Assembly: GCF_019345465.1 (NCBI RefSeq)
Contig: NZ_JAHKRC010000003.1
Span: 1 to 64,000, forward strand
Length of the DNA stretch: 64,000 nucleotides
Direction of reading: 5' to 3'
Origin: Pseudomonas sp. NKUCC02_KPG
GTDB taxonomy: Bacteria > Pseudomonadota > Gammaproteobacteria > Pseudomonadales > Pseudomonadaceae
The stretch's first letter is position 1; every line of letters starts with the position of its first letter. Shown one piece after another: positions 53,787 to 63,722 of this stretch. Made by a program: the position numbers and the translations under genes. The notes beneath the pieces were generated by a model. The model was not told where the DNA came from and ran no database searches. It saw nothing but the letters and a program-made list of their open reading frames with translations.

Positions 53787-55202
53787 TTAATGATCGTTCC
53801 AACCACCCCCCAACGCTGTCAACAATCCCACGCTGGCCTGCAACTGCCGGGTGCGAAGCGACTGCACCTGGCGCTGGGCTTGTAGCGCTGCCGTTTGTGC
53901 CGTCACCACATCCAGATAACTCACCGCCCCGGCCTCATAGCTGTTGGTGGCAATCACCTGGGTGTGTTCGGCGGCATTTGCTGCGGCTTGCTCGTCGAGG
54001 CTTTCCTGTTGCAAGTCGCGCAGTTGGGCAAGGTTGTCTTCGACTTCGCGTACCGCGTGCAGCACTTGCCCCCGGTAGTGGGCCGATGCTTCTTCAAATT
54101 CGGCCCTGGCCTGGCGCTCCTGGCCCTCGAGCCTGCCACCGTCAAAAACAGGCAGGCTGATCAGCGGCCCCAAGGCCCAGAAACGGTTACTGGCAGCCAG
54201 CAAATTGCCGCTGCCCTGGGTTTGCCCGCCCAGCAGGCCGGTCAAACTGAAGTCCGGATACCAGGCCGCTTTTGCCACGCCGATCGCCGCATTGGCGGCA
54301 AACACCCGGCGCTCCGCCGCGGCAATATCAGGGCGGCGTTGCAGCAGGGCACTTGGCAGGGTTCGCGGCTGATCAGGCAGGTTCAGCATCTGCTCTCTGG
54401 CCGCCAGCTGGAAGTTGCTGGCGGGTTCGCCCATCAGTTCACCAATAGCGTGTTCGGTCAGGTTGCGCTGGGCACGGATGTCGTCCAGTTGGGCCTCGGC
54501 TTCGGCCAGCTGGCTCTGGGCGCGGGTAAGGTCCAGCTCGGAGGCTATTTGCCCCTGATATCGGGTACGGGTCAGTTGCAGGGCCTGGCTGTAATCATCC
54601 AGTGAGCTGGACAGGATGCGTCGCTGGGCGTCCAGTCCGTCAAGTTGAACATACAGGCTGGTCAGCTGACGCTGCAGGCTTAAACGGGCGACAGCCAGAT
54701 CATCCGCCGAGGCTTGTGCCTGGGCATCGCCAGCAACCACCTGATTGCGGATTTTCCCCCACAGGTCGAGGTCGAAATTCAACGCGAATCCTGCAGTGTT
54801 GCTGTTATAGACCGACGGTTGAGTCGTGCCGCGCAAGGGGCGGTTGTCCGATTGACGTTGGCGCAGCGGTTGCCCGCTGGCTGTTATTTGCGGGAAGAGT
54901 CCGGCGTGTAACTGGCTGGCATAAGCCTGCGCTGCATCGAAGTGGGCCAGCGCCGCTGCCAGGTCAGGGTTGGCCTTGAGCAACTGCTGTTGCAGGCTGT
55001 TCAGGTGCTCATCCTGATACACCCGCCACCACTGCGGTGACAGCTGGTCGGCAGGTTGGGCGCTGTGCCACGGGCCGTCACTGCTTTGCTCGCGGTAGTG
55101 CGCGGGCACGTCCAGCGTCGGGGTGTTGTAGGTGGGCGCCAGGGAGCAGCCCTGCAACGCCAGGGCCAGCAGCAGGGCCGCGCGCTTAAGCCTTGGTTGC
55201 AT
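53787..55202 (-). CDS. RND efflux outer-membrane lipoprotein (NodT/OprM family)
   Basis: Outer-membrane factor of 471 residues that forms the exit channel. The start at 55202 gives a lipoprotein signal (LLLALALQGCSLAP, Cys near 18) and has AGGAG upstream; a longer in-frame start is unlikely. Two repeats of the TolC-fold helices are visible, with the NodT motifs QWWRVYQDEHLNSL near 58 and AERRVFAANAAIGVAKAAWYP near 310. It is the last gene of the three-gene efflux operon and overlaps the adaptor's 3' end by 17 bases. Confidence 0.92.
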   Translation of the reverse strand: MQPRLKRAALLLALALQGCSLAPTYNTPTLDVPAHYREQSSDGPWHSAQPADQLSPQWWRVYQDEHLNSLQQQLLKANPDLAAALAHFDAAQAYASQLHAGLFPQITASGQPLRQRQSDNRPLRGTTQPSVYNSNTAGFALNFDLDLWGKIRNQVVAGDAQAQASADDLAVARLSLQRQLTSLYVQLDGLDAQRRILSSSLDDYSQALQLTRTRYQGQIASELDLTRAQSQLAEAEAQLDDIRAQRNLTEHAIGELMGEPASNFQLAAREQMLNLPDQPRTLPSALLQRRPDIAAAERRVFAANAAIGVAKAAWYPDFSLTGLLGGQTQGSGNLLAASNRFWALGPLISLPVFDGGRLEGQERQARAEFEEASAHYRGQVLHAVREVEDNLAQLRDLQQESLDEQAAANAAEHTQVIATNSYEAGAVSYLDVVTAQTAALQAQRQVQSLRTRQLQASVGLLTALGGGWNDH

Positions 55203-56352
55203 GGTCGGCTCCTGTTTCGGCCAGTTTGACCCTGTCGCCTTCGCGCAAAGCATCGGGCGGGTTGTCTATGACGGTATCGCCTGCTTCAAGGCCCTGATCG
55301 ATCACCAGCCGCTCCCCAAGGTCGAGGCCGATATGGATGCTCTGCAAATGCACATACTGCGCGCTGTCGAGCACGGCGACCTGGGTGCCCTGGGCGCGAA
55401 AGATCAGCGCACTGGCCGGAATGCTGACGCCGTGAGTGTCCGGCGGGATGGCCAGGGTGGCTTCGGCGTAGTCCCCGGGCATCAGGGCGTCGCCGGGGTT
55501 TTGCGCCACAAACTGCGCCATGAGGGTGCCCGAGCGCGGGTCAACCGAGGTCGAGTTGCCGATCAGGCGGGCGCTGAACATGTGCCCCGGATGCTCCGGC
55601 ACGCTGAGCTGCACCTGCATGCCGGGGCGGATCACGCTGGCGTAGTTCTGTGGCACCGGCACATAGAGGCGCAGTTGGTGGGTGTCGGCTATGTCAAACA
55701 GCTCGGTGTCGCTGTCGGTATCGGCCTTGATCAACTGGCCAATGTCGGTGTGACGCGCGGTGATGGTTCCGGCGAAGGGCGCGCGTATGGTCTTGTAGGC
55801 TTCCAGCGTTGAAAGGCGTGCGTAGTCGGCTTCTGCGGCTTGGGCATTGGCGTGGGCCGCGGCGGCGTTGGAGTGTTTTTCGTCGGCCTCCTGGCGCGAC
55901 ACCGAATGACTGGCCAGCAGGTTTTGCCAGCGTGTATCAGTGGTGGCCGCGAGCCTGGCATTGGCTTGCTCCTGCACCATGTGAGCGCGGGTTTGCGCCA
56001 GTTGCTGATCAAGATCGGGGCTGTCGATAACGGCCAGTATCTGACCCTCTTTGACCTTGCTGCCGATATCGGTTTGCCAGCTTTTCAGGTAGCCGTTGAC
56101 CCGCGCATGAATGGGCGCCTTGCTCCAGGCTTCCAGGTGCGCGGGCAGGCGCAGGGTATCGCCGTGGGCGTTATGCATGGGCTGAAACACGCTGACAATC
56201 GGCAGGGCCGCCGCTTCGGTCCATTGGCTCACCGCGTGTTCATGGCGGCTACGTGCTGCCAGGCCATTGGCGACCAGCAGGGCAGCCAGCGTCAGGCCAC
56301 CGATGCCCAGGTACATCAAGCGCTTGCGCGAGGGTTTTTGATCAGACGACAT
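55186..56352 (-). CDS. RND efflux periplasmic adaptor (HlyD/MFP family)
   Basis: Membrane-fusion protein of 388 residues linking the inner pump to the outer channel. The start MSSDQKPSRKRLMYLGIGG is preceded by GGAG. One N-terminal helix (GIGGLTLAALLVANGLAA) anchors it. The lipoyl/barrel-sandwich motifs flank an alpha-hairpin (IHARVNGYLKSWQTDIGSKV, later APFAGTITARHTDIGQLI), with beta-barrel region after. Its start overlaps the pump gene's stop by 11 bases. Confidence 0.93.
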   Translation of the reverse strand: MSSDQKPSRKRLMYLGIGGLTLAALLVANGLAARSRHEHAVSQWTEAAALPIVSVFQPMHNAHGDTLRLPAHLEAWSKAPIHARVNGYLKSWQTDIGSKVKEGQILAVIDSPDLDQQLAQTRAHMVQEQANARLAATTDTRWQNLLASHSVSRQEADEKHSNAAAAHANAQAAEADYARLSTLEAYKTIRAPFAGTITARHTDIGQLIKADTDSDTELFDIADTHQLRLYVPVPQNYASVIRPGMQVQLSVPEHPGHMFSARLIGNSTSVDPRSGTLMAQFVAQNPGDALMPGDYAEATLAIPPDTHGVSIPASALIFRAQGTQVAVLDSAQYVHLQSIHIGLDLGERLVIDQGLEAGDTVIDNPPDALREGDRVKLAETGADHATKA

Positions 56353-59300
56353 GGGGCGTTTCTCCAGCAGCAGGGCTATTTTTTTCACGGCCATGCACCA
56401 GGCTGAACACCACGGGCACGAACAGCAGGGTGGCAACGGTGGCCAGCACCAGACCGCCAATAACGGCGCGTCCAAGGGGGGCGTTCTGTTCTTCTGACAA
56501 GGCCAGCGGGAGCATGCCGATCATCATCGCCAGTGCGGTCATGCACACCGGTCTGAAGCGCGTGTAGCCCGCTTCGAGTGCCGCCTTGAGGGCGTCGCCA
56601 TGTTCGGCCAGGCGTTCACGGCAAAAGCTCACCACCAGAATCGAGTTGGCCGTGGCCACACCCATGCACAAGATGGCCCCGGTCAAGGCGGGCACCGATA
56701 ACGAGGTGCCACTGAGAAAGAGCATCCACACAATCCCGGCCAGGGCGGCGGGCAGGGCGGTGATGATCACGAACGGATCGACCCACGACTGGAAGTTGAC
56801 CACGATCAGCAGGTAGATCAGTACCACCGCACCCAGCAAGCCCAGGCTCAGGCCACTGAAGGCTTCATGCAGGGCGTCGATCTGCCCGTGCAGGCTGACA
56901 ATTGCGCCTTTGGGCCGCAGGTCGGACGAGCCATCGATCACCTTTTGCACATCGGCTGCCACCGCGCCCAGATCGCGGCCCTGAATGTTGGCGTACAGGT
57001 CCAGCGTCGGCTGGATGTTGTAGTGGGTGACCACGGCCGGGCTCTCGACCCGGCTGATGGTCGCCAACCCGCCGAGGATTTGAGACTGGCCGTTGCTGCC
57101 CGTTACCGGCAAGGCTTCAAGGGCGGGCAGGCTGTCCAGGCGATATTGCGGCGTGGCGGCAACCACGCCGTAAGACACGCCGTTCTGCGGGTTGAGCCAG
57201 AAGGTCGGAGCTACCTGAGAGCTGCCCGCCAGGGAGGCCACCATACTGTTGGTCACATCACGTTCGGTAATCCCCAGGCCATTGGCCCTCTGGCGATCCA
57301 CATTGACTTGCAGCGACGGGTAGCCCACCGATTGCTGAATCCGCAGGTCCGCAATCCCCGGCACATGCTGCAAGCGCCGTTGCAGTTCCAGTGCATAGGC
57401 GCGGTTGGCCGCGTCATCACGCCCGGAAATTTTCACGTCCAGAGGAGCAGGGGCACCGAAGTTGAGAATCTGGGTGCTGATGTCGGCAGGCATAAACGCA
57501 AACTGGCTGCCGGGGAAGCGCTCGGGCAGGGCTTCACGCAAGCGTTTCACGTACTCGGCGGTGGGGCTGTGATCTGCCTTCAGGGCGACTTGAATATCGC
57601 CGTCCTGTGGGCCGATAGTGCCGCTGCTGCTGTAGGCCATATCGATGCCACTCAACGGAATCCCGATATTGTCGATGATGGTGTCCAGTTGATCGGCGGG
57701 GATGATTTCCCGTATGCGCGATTCGATGCGATCGAAGTCGGCGGCGCTTTCTTCAATCCTGGTCCCCAGCGGCAAGCGCACGTGCAGGGCCAGGGCTCCG
57801 GCATCGGTGGCCGGGAAAAAGTCCTGGCCCAGACTCGGCAGCAGCGCAAACGAGACCAGCACGCAGGTCATGAAACCTGCCAGAAAGCGTTTGCGATGGG
57901 CCAGTGCCAGCTCCAACACCCCGAAGTAGGCGTCACGAACGGCCGAAAAACGGCGCTCGAACCCGAGCTGGAAATTCAGCAGCGCGCGCACGGGCGCCGA
58001 GTGTTGGCGGGTGTGTTGATCGCCTTCGTGATGGTTGATGTAGCCGTCTTCCGGGTGATGCCCGGCACCTTGCTCCGGCACATGTGGCTTGAGCAGAAAC
58101 ATTGCCAGGGTGGGTACCAGGGTTCGCGACAGAATGAACGAGCTGCCCATGGCGAAAATCACCGACAAGGCCATGGGGCGGAACAGGTATCCGGCAATGC
58201 CCTGCAACATGAACATCGGCACAAACACGATGCAGATACACAGCAGCGACACGAAGGCCGGGCCGACAATCTGTTTGGCACCGTCGAGAATCGCATCACG
58301 CACCGACTTGCCTTGCTCAAGGTGCCAGTTGATGTTTTCGATGGTCACGGTTGCATCGTCCACCAGAATCCCCACCGCCAACGCCAGCCCGCCCAGGGTC
58401 ATGACGTTCAGGGTTTGGCCGCTGATGGCCAGCAGGGCAATGGCCGACAGCACGGCCAGCGGGATCGACACGGCAATGATCAGGGTGGAGCGCCAACTGC
58501 CCAGAAACAGCAAAATCATGGCGCTGGTCAGCAAGGCGGCAATGATCCCTTCCTGGGCCACGCTGCCCACCGATTGTTTGACGAACACCGAGGCGTCGCC
58601 CAGCAGTGAGGTCTTGAGGGAGGGCGGCAAGGTTTCATTGATGCGCGGCAGCATCCCGCGAATGCCGTCGACGATGGACAGGGTAGAGATAGTGCCGTTC
58701 TTCAACGCTGGCATCAGCACGGCGCGATGACCGTCGACACGCACGATATTGGTTTGCGGCGGCGAGCCGTCACGCACATGGGCCACCTGGCCGATGGTGA
58801 TCAGCGCGCCATTGACGGTCTTGATGGGCAAGTCATTGAGTTCGTCGATGGCCTTGGGGCTGTTGTTGAGCAGCACCGTGTATTCATAGGTGCCGAGCTT
58901 TGCCGTGCCCACGGGAATAATCTGGTTTTGCGCCGCCAGTGCCGTGCCCACGTCCTGTGCCGACAGGCCTTTGGCCGCCAGCGCTTGGGGGTCAAGGTCG
59001 AGGGTGATCTGACGCTGCTTGCCGCCCATGGGTGTCGGCATGGCCAGACCGGGCAGGGCGCTGAGTGGCAGGCGAATGTTGTTCTGCACCAGGTCGCGGA
59101 TTCTGGCTTCCGAGAGTGTCGGGCTGGAGAACGCCAGTTGCAGGATCGGCACCGTGGAGGCGCTGTAATTGAGGATCAGCGGGGGAGTGATGCCCGGCGG
59201 CATTTGCTTGAGCACGGTTTGCGACACGGCGGTCACTTGCGCGTTGGCCGTACGGATATCGACACCGGGTTGAAAGAAGATTTTAACGATGCCCATGCCG

Positions 59301-59563
59301 GGCAATGACTGGGACTCGATATGTTCGATGTCGTTGACGGTGGTACTCAGCGAACGTTCGTAGGTGTAAATCACCCGTCCTGCCATATCGGCCGGTGCCA
59401 GGCCGGTGTACTGCCACACCACGGCGACCACCGGAATGCCAATGTCAGGGAACACATCAGTGGGGGTGCGTACAGCCGCCAGCGGCCCGATGATGCAGAT
59501 GAAAATCGCCAGCACGATAAACGTGTAGGGCTTGTGCAGTGCGGTCTTTACCAGCCCGAGCAT
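56342..59563 (-). CDS. RND efflux pump, inner-membrane permease
   Basis: Proton-driven RND permease of 1073 residues with twelve membrane helices. The start MLGLVKTALHKPYTF has GGAGG upstream; a longer start is possible but less likely. Helix 4 carries the proton-relay aspartates in VGILVDDATVTIENI (near 403-404). A histidine-rich cytoplasmic segment (GHHPEDGYINHHEGDQHTRQ) follows LKPHVPEQ in the middle loop. The pump belongs to a subgroup often called acriflavin/multidrug resistance, with sequence features between HAE and metal pumps; substrate unknown. First gene of the operon. Confidence 0.92.
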   Translation of the reverse strand: MLGLVKTALHKPYTFIVLAIFICIIGPLAAVRTPTDVFPDIGIPVVAVVWQYTGLAPADMAGRVIYTYERSLSTTVNDIEHIESQSLPGMGIVKIFFQPGVDIRTANAQVTAVSQTVLKQMPPGITPPLILNYSASTVPILQLAFSSPTLSEARIRDLVQNNIRLPLSALPGLAMPTPMGGKQRQITLDLDPQALAAKGLSAQDVGTALAAQNQIIPVGTAKLGTYEYTVLLNNSPKAIDELNDLPIKTVNGALITIGQVAHVRDGSPPQTNIVRVDGHRAVLMPALKNGTISTLSIVDGIRGMLPRINETLPPSLKTSLLGDASVFVKQSVGSVAQEGIIAALLTSAMILLFLGSWRSTLIIAVSIPLAVLSAIALLAISGQTLNVMTLGGLALAVGILVDDATVTIENINWHLEQGKSVRDAILDGAKQIVGPAFVSLLCICIVFVPMFMLQGIAGYLFRPMALSVIFAMGSSFILSRTLVPTLAMFLLKPHVPEQGAGHHPEDGYINHHEGDQHTRQHSAPVRALLNFQLGFERRFSAVRDAYFGVLELALAHRKRFLAGFMTCVLVSFALLPSLGQDFFPATDAGALALHVRLPLGTRIEESAADFDRIESRIREIIPADQLDTIIDNIGIPLSGIDMAYSSSGTIGPQDGDIQVALKADHSPTAEYVKRLREALPERFPGSQFAFMPADISTQILNFGAPAPLDVKISGRDDAANRAYALELQRRLQHVPGIADLRIQQSVGYPSLQVNVDRQRANGLGITERDVTNSMVASLAGSSQVAPTFWLNPQNGVSYGVVAATPQYRLDSLPALEALPVTGSNGQSQILGGLATISRVESPAVVTHYNIQPTLDLYANIQGRDLGAVAADVQKVIDGSSDLRPKGAIVSLHGQIDALHEAFSGLSLGLLGAVVLIYLLIVVNFQSWVDPFVIITALPAALAGIVWMLFLSGTSLSVPALTGAILCMGVATANSILVVSFCRERLAEHGDALKAALEAGYTRFRPVCMTALAMMIGMLPLALSEEQNAPLGRAVIGGLVLATVATLLFVPVVFSLVHGREKNSPAAGETPHVV

Positions 59564-59751
59564 GCCTGAACCTCCGGGGAGTGGAATTGCAAACCTCGGC
59601 AGTCTCACCGCCCACACCTAACGATCAGCTTTCAGCAACGTGAAGGATCCTTTAGGAATGGCCTGAAAATCCCTTCATTTTCATTCATTTGGCGCGGTGC
59701 ACGGTGCGCTTCAAGCTTGAGGCCTACTCATTGTTTCGAGGCGTACCTGCG

Positions 59752-60162
59752 ATGAACCTGAAACCGCTGTTGTTGATTCCATCTCTGAGCCTGGTGCTGT
59801 TGTTGTCAGCCTGCGCGGGGCCCATGCCCAAACAAGACCCGGGCGAAGCCTGGATCGGCCTGAAAGAAGAGGGCAACAGTGACCTGATGGCCGAGCGCGT
59901 AGACGGTAAAAACATCAACGATGGACGCTATTTTGAAGTCACCCCCGGCGCCCACCGCCTGGACGTGACGTTGTACGAAGGCGCCACGGGCGATGAGAAT
60001 CAGGTGGATTGCCAGGGCAAGGTCAATTACACCGGGTTCAGGGCCGGTGAGCGTTACGAGCTGATCGAGTCAAGCCTTGGGCCTGAAGTCAGCGCACGGC
60101 TGGTGGACGGGCATGGCAAGGAAGTGGCGCACACGGCTGATTTCACCTGTATGCCGGGGTAG
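59752..60162 (+). CDS. Small lipoprotein, unknown function
   Basis: A 136-residue lipoprotein. MNLKPLLLIPSLSLVLLLSA ends in a lipobox LLSAC (Cys near 21); the mature part begins AGPMPKQDPGEAWIGLKEE. The ATG at 59752 is preferred because it gives a normal signal peptide. The mature protein has DGRYFEVTPGAHRLDVTLYE, a PEGA-like beta segment seen in several Pseudomonas lipoproteins. No functional link to the divergent efflux operon is evident. Confidence 0.8.
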   Translation: MNLKPLLLIPSLSLVLLLSACAGPMPKQDPGEAWIGLKEEGNSDLMAERVDGKNINDGRYFEVTPGAHRLDVTLYEGATGDENQVDCQGKVNYTGFRAGERYELIESSLGPEVSARLVDGHGKEVAHTADFTCMPG

Positions 60163-60173
60163 GTGCCTCTATA

Positions 60174-60268
60174 CCCTTGTGGGAGCGGGCTTGCTCGCGA
60201 TGCAGGCAATGAGGTCTGTCTGATACGCCCTTGCGAACCTGTCGCGAGCAAGCCCGCTCCCACAAGGG
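60174..60268. repeat. REP inverted pair (GTGGGAGCGGGC type)
   Basis: A 27-base arm (60174-60200, CCCTTGTGGGAGCGGGCTTG..) is the exact reverse complement of 60242-60268. The loop is 41 bases. It separates two convergent genes and probably acts as a terminator for both. Confidence 0.92.
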
Positions 60269-60275
60269 CTGTTGT

Positions 60276-61685
60276 CTAGAACGAACGCACGATCTTGCCC
60301 AGGGTTTCCATGGCCTTTTCGCTGGCTTCATCCCAGGGGCTGCCGTAGTTCAGGCGGATGCAGTTGCGAAAACGCTGGGTGGCCGAGAAGATCGGCCCCG
60401 GCGCGATGCTGATGCCCTGGGCAAGGGCCATCTGGAACAACTTGAGCGAGTCCATTTGCTCGGGCAGCTCGAGCCACAGAAAGTAGCCGCCCGAAGGCTG
60501 GCTGACACGGGTCTGGGCCGGGAAGTAACGGGCAATCGCCGCCAGCATCGCGCTCTGTTGTTCTTCCAGGGCATAGCGCAGTTTGCGCAGATGACGGTCG
60601 TAGCCGCCGTGCTGCAAGTAATCCGCAATGGCAGCCTGGGCGGGCATCGAGGCGCACAGCGAGGTCATCAGCTTTAGCCGTTCGATTTTCTGCGCGTATC
60701 GACCCGCAGCCACCCAGCCGATGCGGTAGCCCGGCGCCAGGCTTTTGGCAAACGAGCCGCAATGCATCACCAGGCCTTCAGTATCAAACGCTTTGGCCGG
60801 TTTGGGAGCATGCTGGCCGTAATACAGTTCGGCGTACACATCGTCCTCAATCAACGGCACCTGATGGCTGCGCAGCAACTCGACCAGGGCCTGCTTCTTG
60901 GCCTCGGGCATGGTCGCGCCAATCGGGTTCTGGAAACTGGTCATGCACCACACGGCCTTGATCGGGTGGCGTTCAAGGGTGTGTGCCAGCACGCCGAGAT
61001 CGATGCCATCACGCGGATGCACCGGAATCTCCACCGCCTTGAGCTTGAGCCGCTCAAGGACTTGCAGGCAGGCATAGAACGCCGGGGCTTCAATGGCCAC
61101 CAGATCACCGGGCTCGGTGACGGCTTGCAGGCACAGGTTCAGGGCCTCCAGCGCACCATTGGTGATCAGCAGTTCTTCCATGGGCAGCATCAACCCGCCG
61201 ACCATGTAGCGCAGGGCGATTTGCCGGCGCAGTTGCGGGTTGCCGGGTGACATGTCGGTCACCACCATGCGTGGGTCCATCTCGCGGCTGGCGGTGGCCA
61301 TCGAACGGGCAAGCCGCTGCAGCGGAAACAGCATGGGGCTTGGGAAGGCCGAGCCGAAGGGCACGGTGTGGGGGTCTTTGATCGAGTCCAGCACCGAGAA
61401 CACCAGGGCGCTGACATCCACCTGGGTGGACTCGGTGATATGGCTGCTGAACACCGGCTCGCAAAACGGACTCGGTGCATGGGTGTTGACGAAGTAGCCA
61501 GAGCGCGGCTTGGCCCGAATCAGGCCACGGCGCTCCAGCAGGTAATAGGCTTGAAACACGGTCGAAGGACTGACGCCATAGGTCTGGCTGGCATAGCGCA
61601 CCGACGGCACGCGCTGACCGGGGCCGAGCACCCCTGAGCGGATCAGTTCGGCAATATCGTCGGCGAATTTTTCGTAGCGTTTCAT
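60276..61685 (-). CDS. MocR-type PLP-dependent regulator (GntR-aminotransferase fusion)
   Basis: A 469-residue fusion. The N-terminal GntR winged helix (FADDIAELIRSGVLGPGQRVPS, then RYASQTYGVSPSTVFQAYYL) binds DNA; the rest is a class-I aminotransferase fold with the PLP lysine in CGSFAKSLAPGYRIGWV (near 312) and the NPIGATMPE segment. Such proteins regulate pyridoxal or amino-acid metabolism using PLP as sensor. It has no divergent partner, so its target cannot be guessed. Confidence 0.88.
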   Translation of the reverse strand: MKRYEKFADDIAELIRSGVLGPGQRVPSVRYASQTYGVSPSTVFQAYYLLERRGLIRAKPRSGYFVNTHAPSPFCEPVFSSHITESTQVDVSALVFSVLDSIKDPHTVPFGSAFPSPMLFPLQRLARSMATASREMDPRMVVTDMSPGNPQLRRQIALRYMVGGLMLPMEELLITNGALEALNLCLQAVTEPGDLVAIEAPAFYACLQVLERLKLKAVEIPVHPRDGIDLGVLAHTLERHPIKAVWCMTSFQNPIGATMPEAKKQALVELLRSHQVPLIEDDVYAELYYGQHAPKPAKAFDTEGLVMHCGSFAKSLAPGYRIGWVAAGRYAQKIERLKLMTSLCASMPAQAAIADYLQHGGYDRHLRKLRYALEEQQSAMLAAIARYFPAQTRVSQPSGGYFLWLELPEQMDSLKLFQMALAQGISIAPGPIFSATQRFRNCIRLNYGSPWDEASEKAMETLGKIVRSF

Positions 61686-61746
61686 GGGATAAGGCTCGGT
61701 CCGGCGTGAGTTTCAAACATCACGAATCTGTGGGAGCAGGCGTGGC

Positions 61747-61832
61747 GTGTGAAGCGGGTTTGCTCGCGAGACAGGCGGCGCGGGGTCTCGGCGACAGCGC
61801 AGCGATCTTATCGCGAGCAAGCCCGCTCACAC
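61747..61832. repeat. REP inverted pair, imperfect
   Basis: GTGTGAAGCGGGTTTGCTCG.. from 61747 opposes ..CGAGCAAGCCCGCTCACAC ending at 61832; a few mismatches. It directly abuts the ccoG stop codon. Confidence 0.8.
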
Positions 61833-61833
61833 A

Positions 61834-63255
61834 CTAACGATTAAGCGGTGCAACAAAACGGCTTTTGGCCACGCTGCGCACGTCTGGCTGATCGGTGTCG
61901 GTCACCACAAACTCGAGGGTCTGTGAACTGCTCTTCGGGCGATCGGCCAGCAAGGCAACAGACACCGGCACATCGACGATCTCACCCGGGGCCAGGCTCA
62001 GTTCGGTTTTACCCTGCAACTGGAAGTCCTCGCTGTTTTGCAACGACACTCGGTACTGCTGCGGCTCCTGAGTCTTGTTGATGATTTTAAGGCTGTAGAT
62101 GTTCTCGATCTGGCCCTGGCTGTTCTCGCGGAACAGGCCCCTGTCCTTGATCACATCCAGGGACACCATCGTGCGTTGGTTCAGGGCCACCACCAGCGCC
62201 CCGATCATCACCACCAGCACCACGGCGTAGCCGATCAGGCGTGGGCGCGCCAGGTGGGTCTTGCCGCCTTGCAGTTCGTGCTCGGAGGTATAGCGCACCA
62301 GACCCGGGGCATAGCCCATTTTCTCCATCACCGAGTCGCAGGCATCGATACAGGCTGCGCAACCGATGCATTCCATCTGCAAGCCATCGCGGATATCAAT
62401 CCCGGTCGGGCACACCTGCACGCACATATAGCAGTCGATGCAATCGCCCAGGCCTTCTTGTTTGGGTGCAACCCCGCGTTTGCGCGGACCACGGTTTTCG
62501 CCACGGGCCACGTCATAGGAAATGGCCAGGGTGTCTTTATCGAACATGACGCTCTGGAAGCGGGCATACGGGCACATATGCATGCACACCGCTTCACGCA
62601 GCCAGCCGGCGCTGATGTACGTGGCACCAGTGAAAAACAGCATCCAGAACAGGCTGATGCCGGCGATTTCCAGGGTCAGCAGTTCAGTGGCCAACGGCCG
62701 GACCGGCGTGAAGTAACCGACAAATGTCAGCGCGGTCATTACGCTGATGGCCAGCCACAGCGTGTGCTTGGCGGTACGGCGCAGGATCTTGTTCAGGCGC
62801 CAGGGGGCTGCTTGCAGTTTTATGCGCTGGTTTCTGTCACCTTCAGTGATCTTTTCGCACCACATAAACAGCCAGGTCCAGCTGCTTTGCGGACAGGTGT
62901 AACCACACCACACCCGCCCGGCAAAGACCGTGATCGCAAACAGCCCGAAGGCGGCAATGATCAGCAATGCCGACAGCAGGATGAAGTCCTGCGGCCAGAA
63001 CGTTGCGCCGAAAATATGAAACTTGCTCTCAGACAAATCCCACAGGACTGCCTGCCGGCCATCCCAGTTCAGCCAGACCGTGCCAAAGAACAGCAAAAAC
63101 AAAAAGCCTGTCCCCACTATTCGCAGTGTGCGGAACAGGCCAGTGAAGCTGCGGGTGTGGATCATGTTGTCGCTGGACTTGTTTTTATTTTTTGTGGCTC
63201 TGGGTCTAGAAGCCTCAAATGACTCAAGTATCTGGACGGGAATTTGTTCGCTCAT
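61834..63255 (-). CDS. ccoG: Cytochrome oxidase accessory protein CcoG
   Basis: Inner-membrane iron-sulfur protein of 473 residues that helps mature cbb3-type cytochrome oxidase, probably in copper reduction. About five membrane helices (TLRIVGTGFLFLLFFGTVWL first), with cysteines GRVWCGYTCPQ in a loop, then two ferredoxin-like clusters, CIDCYMCVQVC (near 270-282) and CIGCAACIDAC (near 300-311), and a C-terminal periplasmic domain. The start at 63255 (MSEQIPVQIL) fits the family better than an ATG eight codons upstream. No cco structural genes are near, so it may be an extra copy. Confidence 0.92.
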   Translation of the reverse strand: MSEQIPVQILESFEASRPRATKNKNKSSDNMIHTRSFTGLFRTLRIVGTGFLFLLFFGTVWLNWDGRQAVLWDLSESKFHIFGATFWPQDFILLSALLIIAAFGLFAITVFAGRVWCGYTCPQSSWTWLFMWCEKITEGDRNQRIKLQAAPWRLNKILRRTAKHTLWLAISVMTALTFVGYFTPVRPLATELLTLEIAGISLFWMLFFTGATYISAGWLREAVCMHMCPYARFQSVMFDKDTLAISYDVARGENRGPRKRGVAPKQEGLGDCIDCYMCVQVCPTGIDIRDGLQMECIGCAACIDACDSVMEKMGYAPGLVRYTSEHELQGGKTHLARPRLIGYAVVLVVMIGALVVALNQRTMVSLDVIKDRGLFRENSQGQIENIYSLKIINKTQEPQQYRVSLQNSEDFQLQGKTELSLAPGEIVDVPVSVALLADRPKSSSQTLEFVVTDTDQPDVRSVAKSRFVAPLNR

Positions 63256-63506
63256 GGTCTTTCGCTCATCAGCCTCCATCAGGCATGAGTACTATGCCCA
63301 GCGAACTGTTTACATAACAGACTCAGTTATTTGAATAAAAACCGGATCAGATGGTGTTTTGAGACGGCCTGCGACAATGTGCCGCACCCTGGCCAATACC
63401 CCGTTGTCATTGGCTTTGTGCGCCTGTAACCGACGTCTGTTGAATACAGTGTGATCAAGGTCAGGCAAATCACCGAATCACGGCAGCCAGCCTTATCCCG
63501 GTTGAA
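63256..63506. other. Intergenic region upstream of ccoG
   Basis: About 250 bases with no gene recognised. No perfect Anr/FNR box TTGAT-N4-ATCAA was found before ccoG. Contains general AT-rich stretches only. Confidence 0.4.
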
Positions 63507-63677
63507 ATGAGCATGTGTCTTGCATTGATAACGGCGGTGATGTCCCTGAGTCTTTTTAGCCCCGGGCTGGCTCTTGCAGTGACCTTAAAGCAACACATTG
63601 CACTGTTAATGTGCGAAAAGAGTGCATCGGGCGTAAGCCCGTCACGGGTTATTTATGAATGGATACAGATTGTCTGA
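63507..63677 (+). CDS. Possible small exported protein
   Basis: A short open frame of 56 residues beginning MSMCLALITAVMSLSLFSPG. Residues 1-24 read as a signal peptide ending in ALA, followed by VTLKQHIALLMCEKSASG. No clear ribosome-binding site precedes the ATG, and the N-terminus lacks positive charge. It may be a real small secreted protein or chance. Confidence 0.3.
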   Translation: MSMCLALITAVMSLSLFSPGLALAVTLKQHIALLMCEKSASGVSPSRVIYEWIQIV

Positions 63678-63722
63678 CAACAGCTAGTCTTTGCTCTGTC
63701 TATGAGTTAGAGGACACAGCTC

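Noticed and set aside
56867..58609. 580-codon open frame antisense to the RND pump
   Set aside because: It lies fully inside the pump gene, is rich in His/Gln/Arg as expected for the complementary strand of a GC-rich gene, and has no domain.
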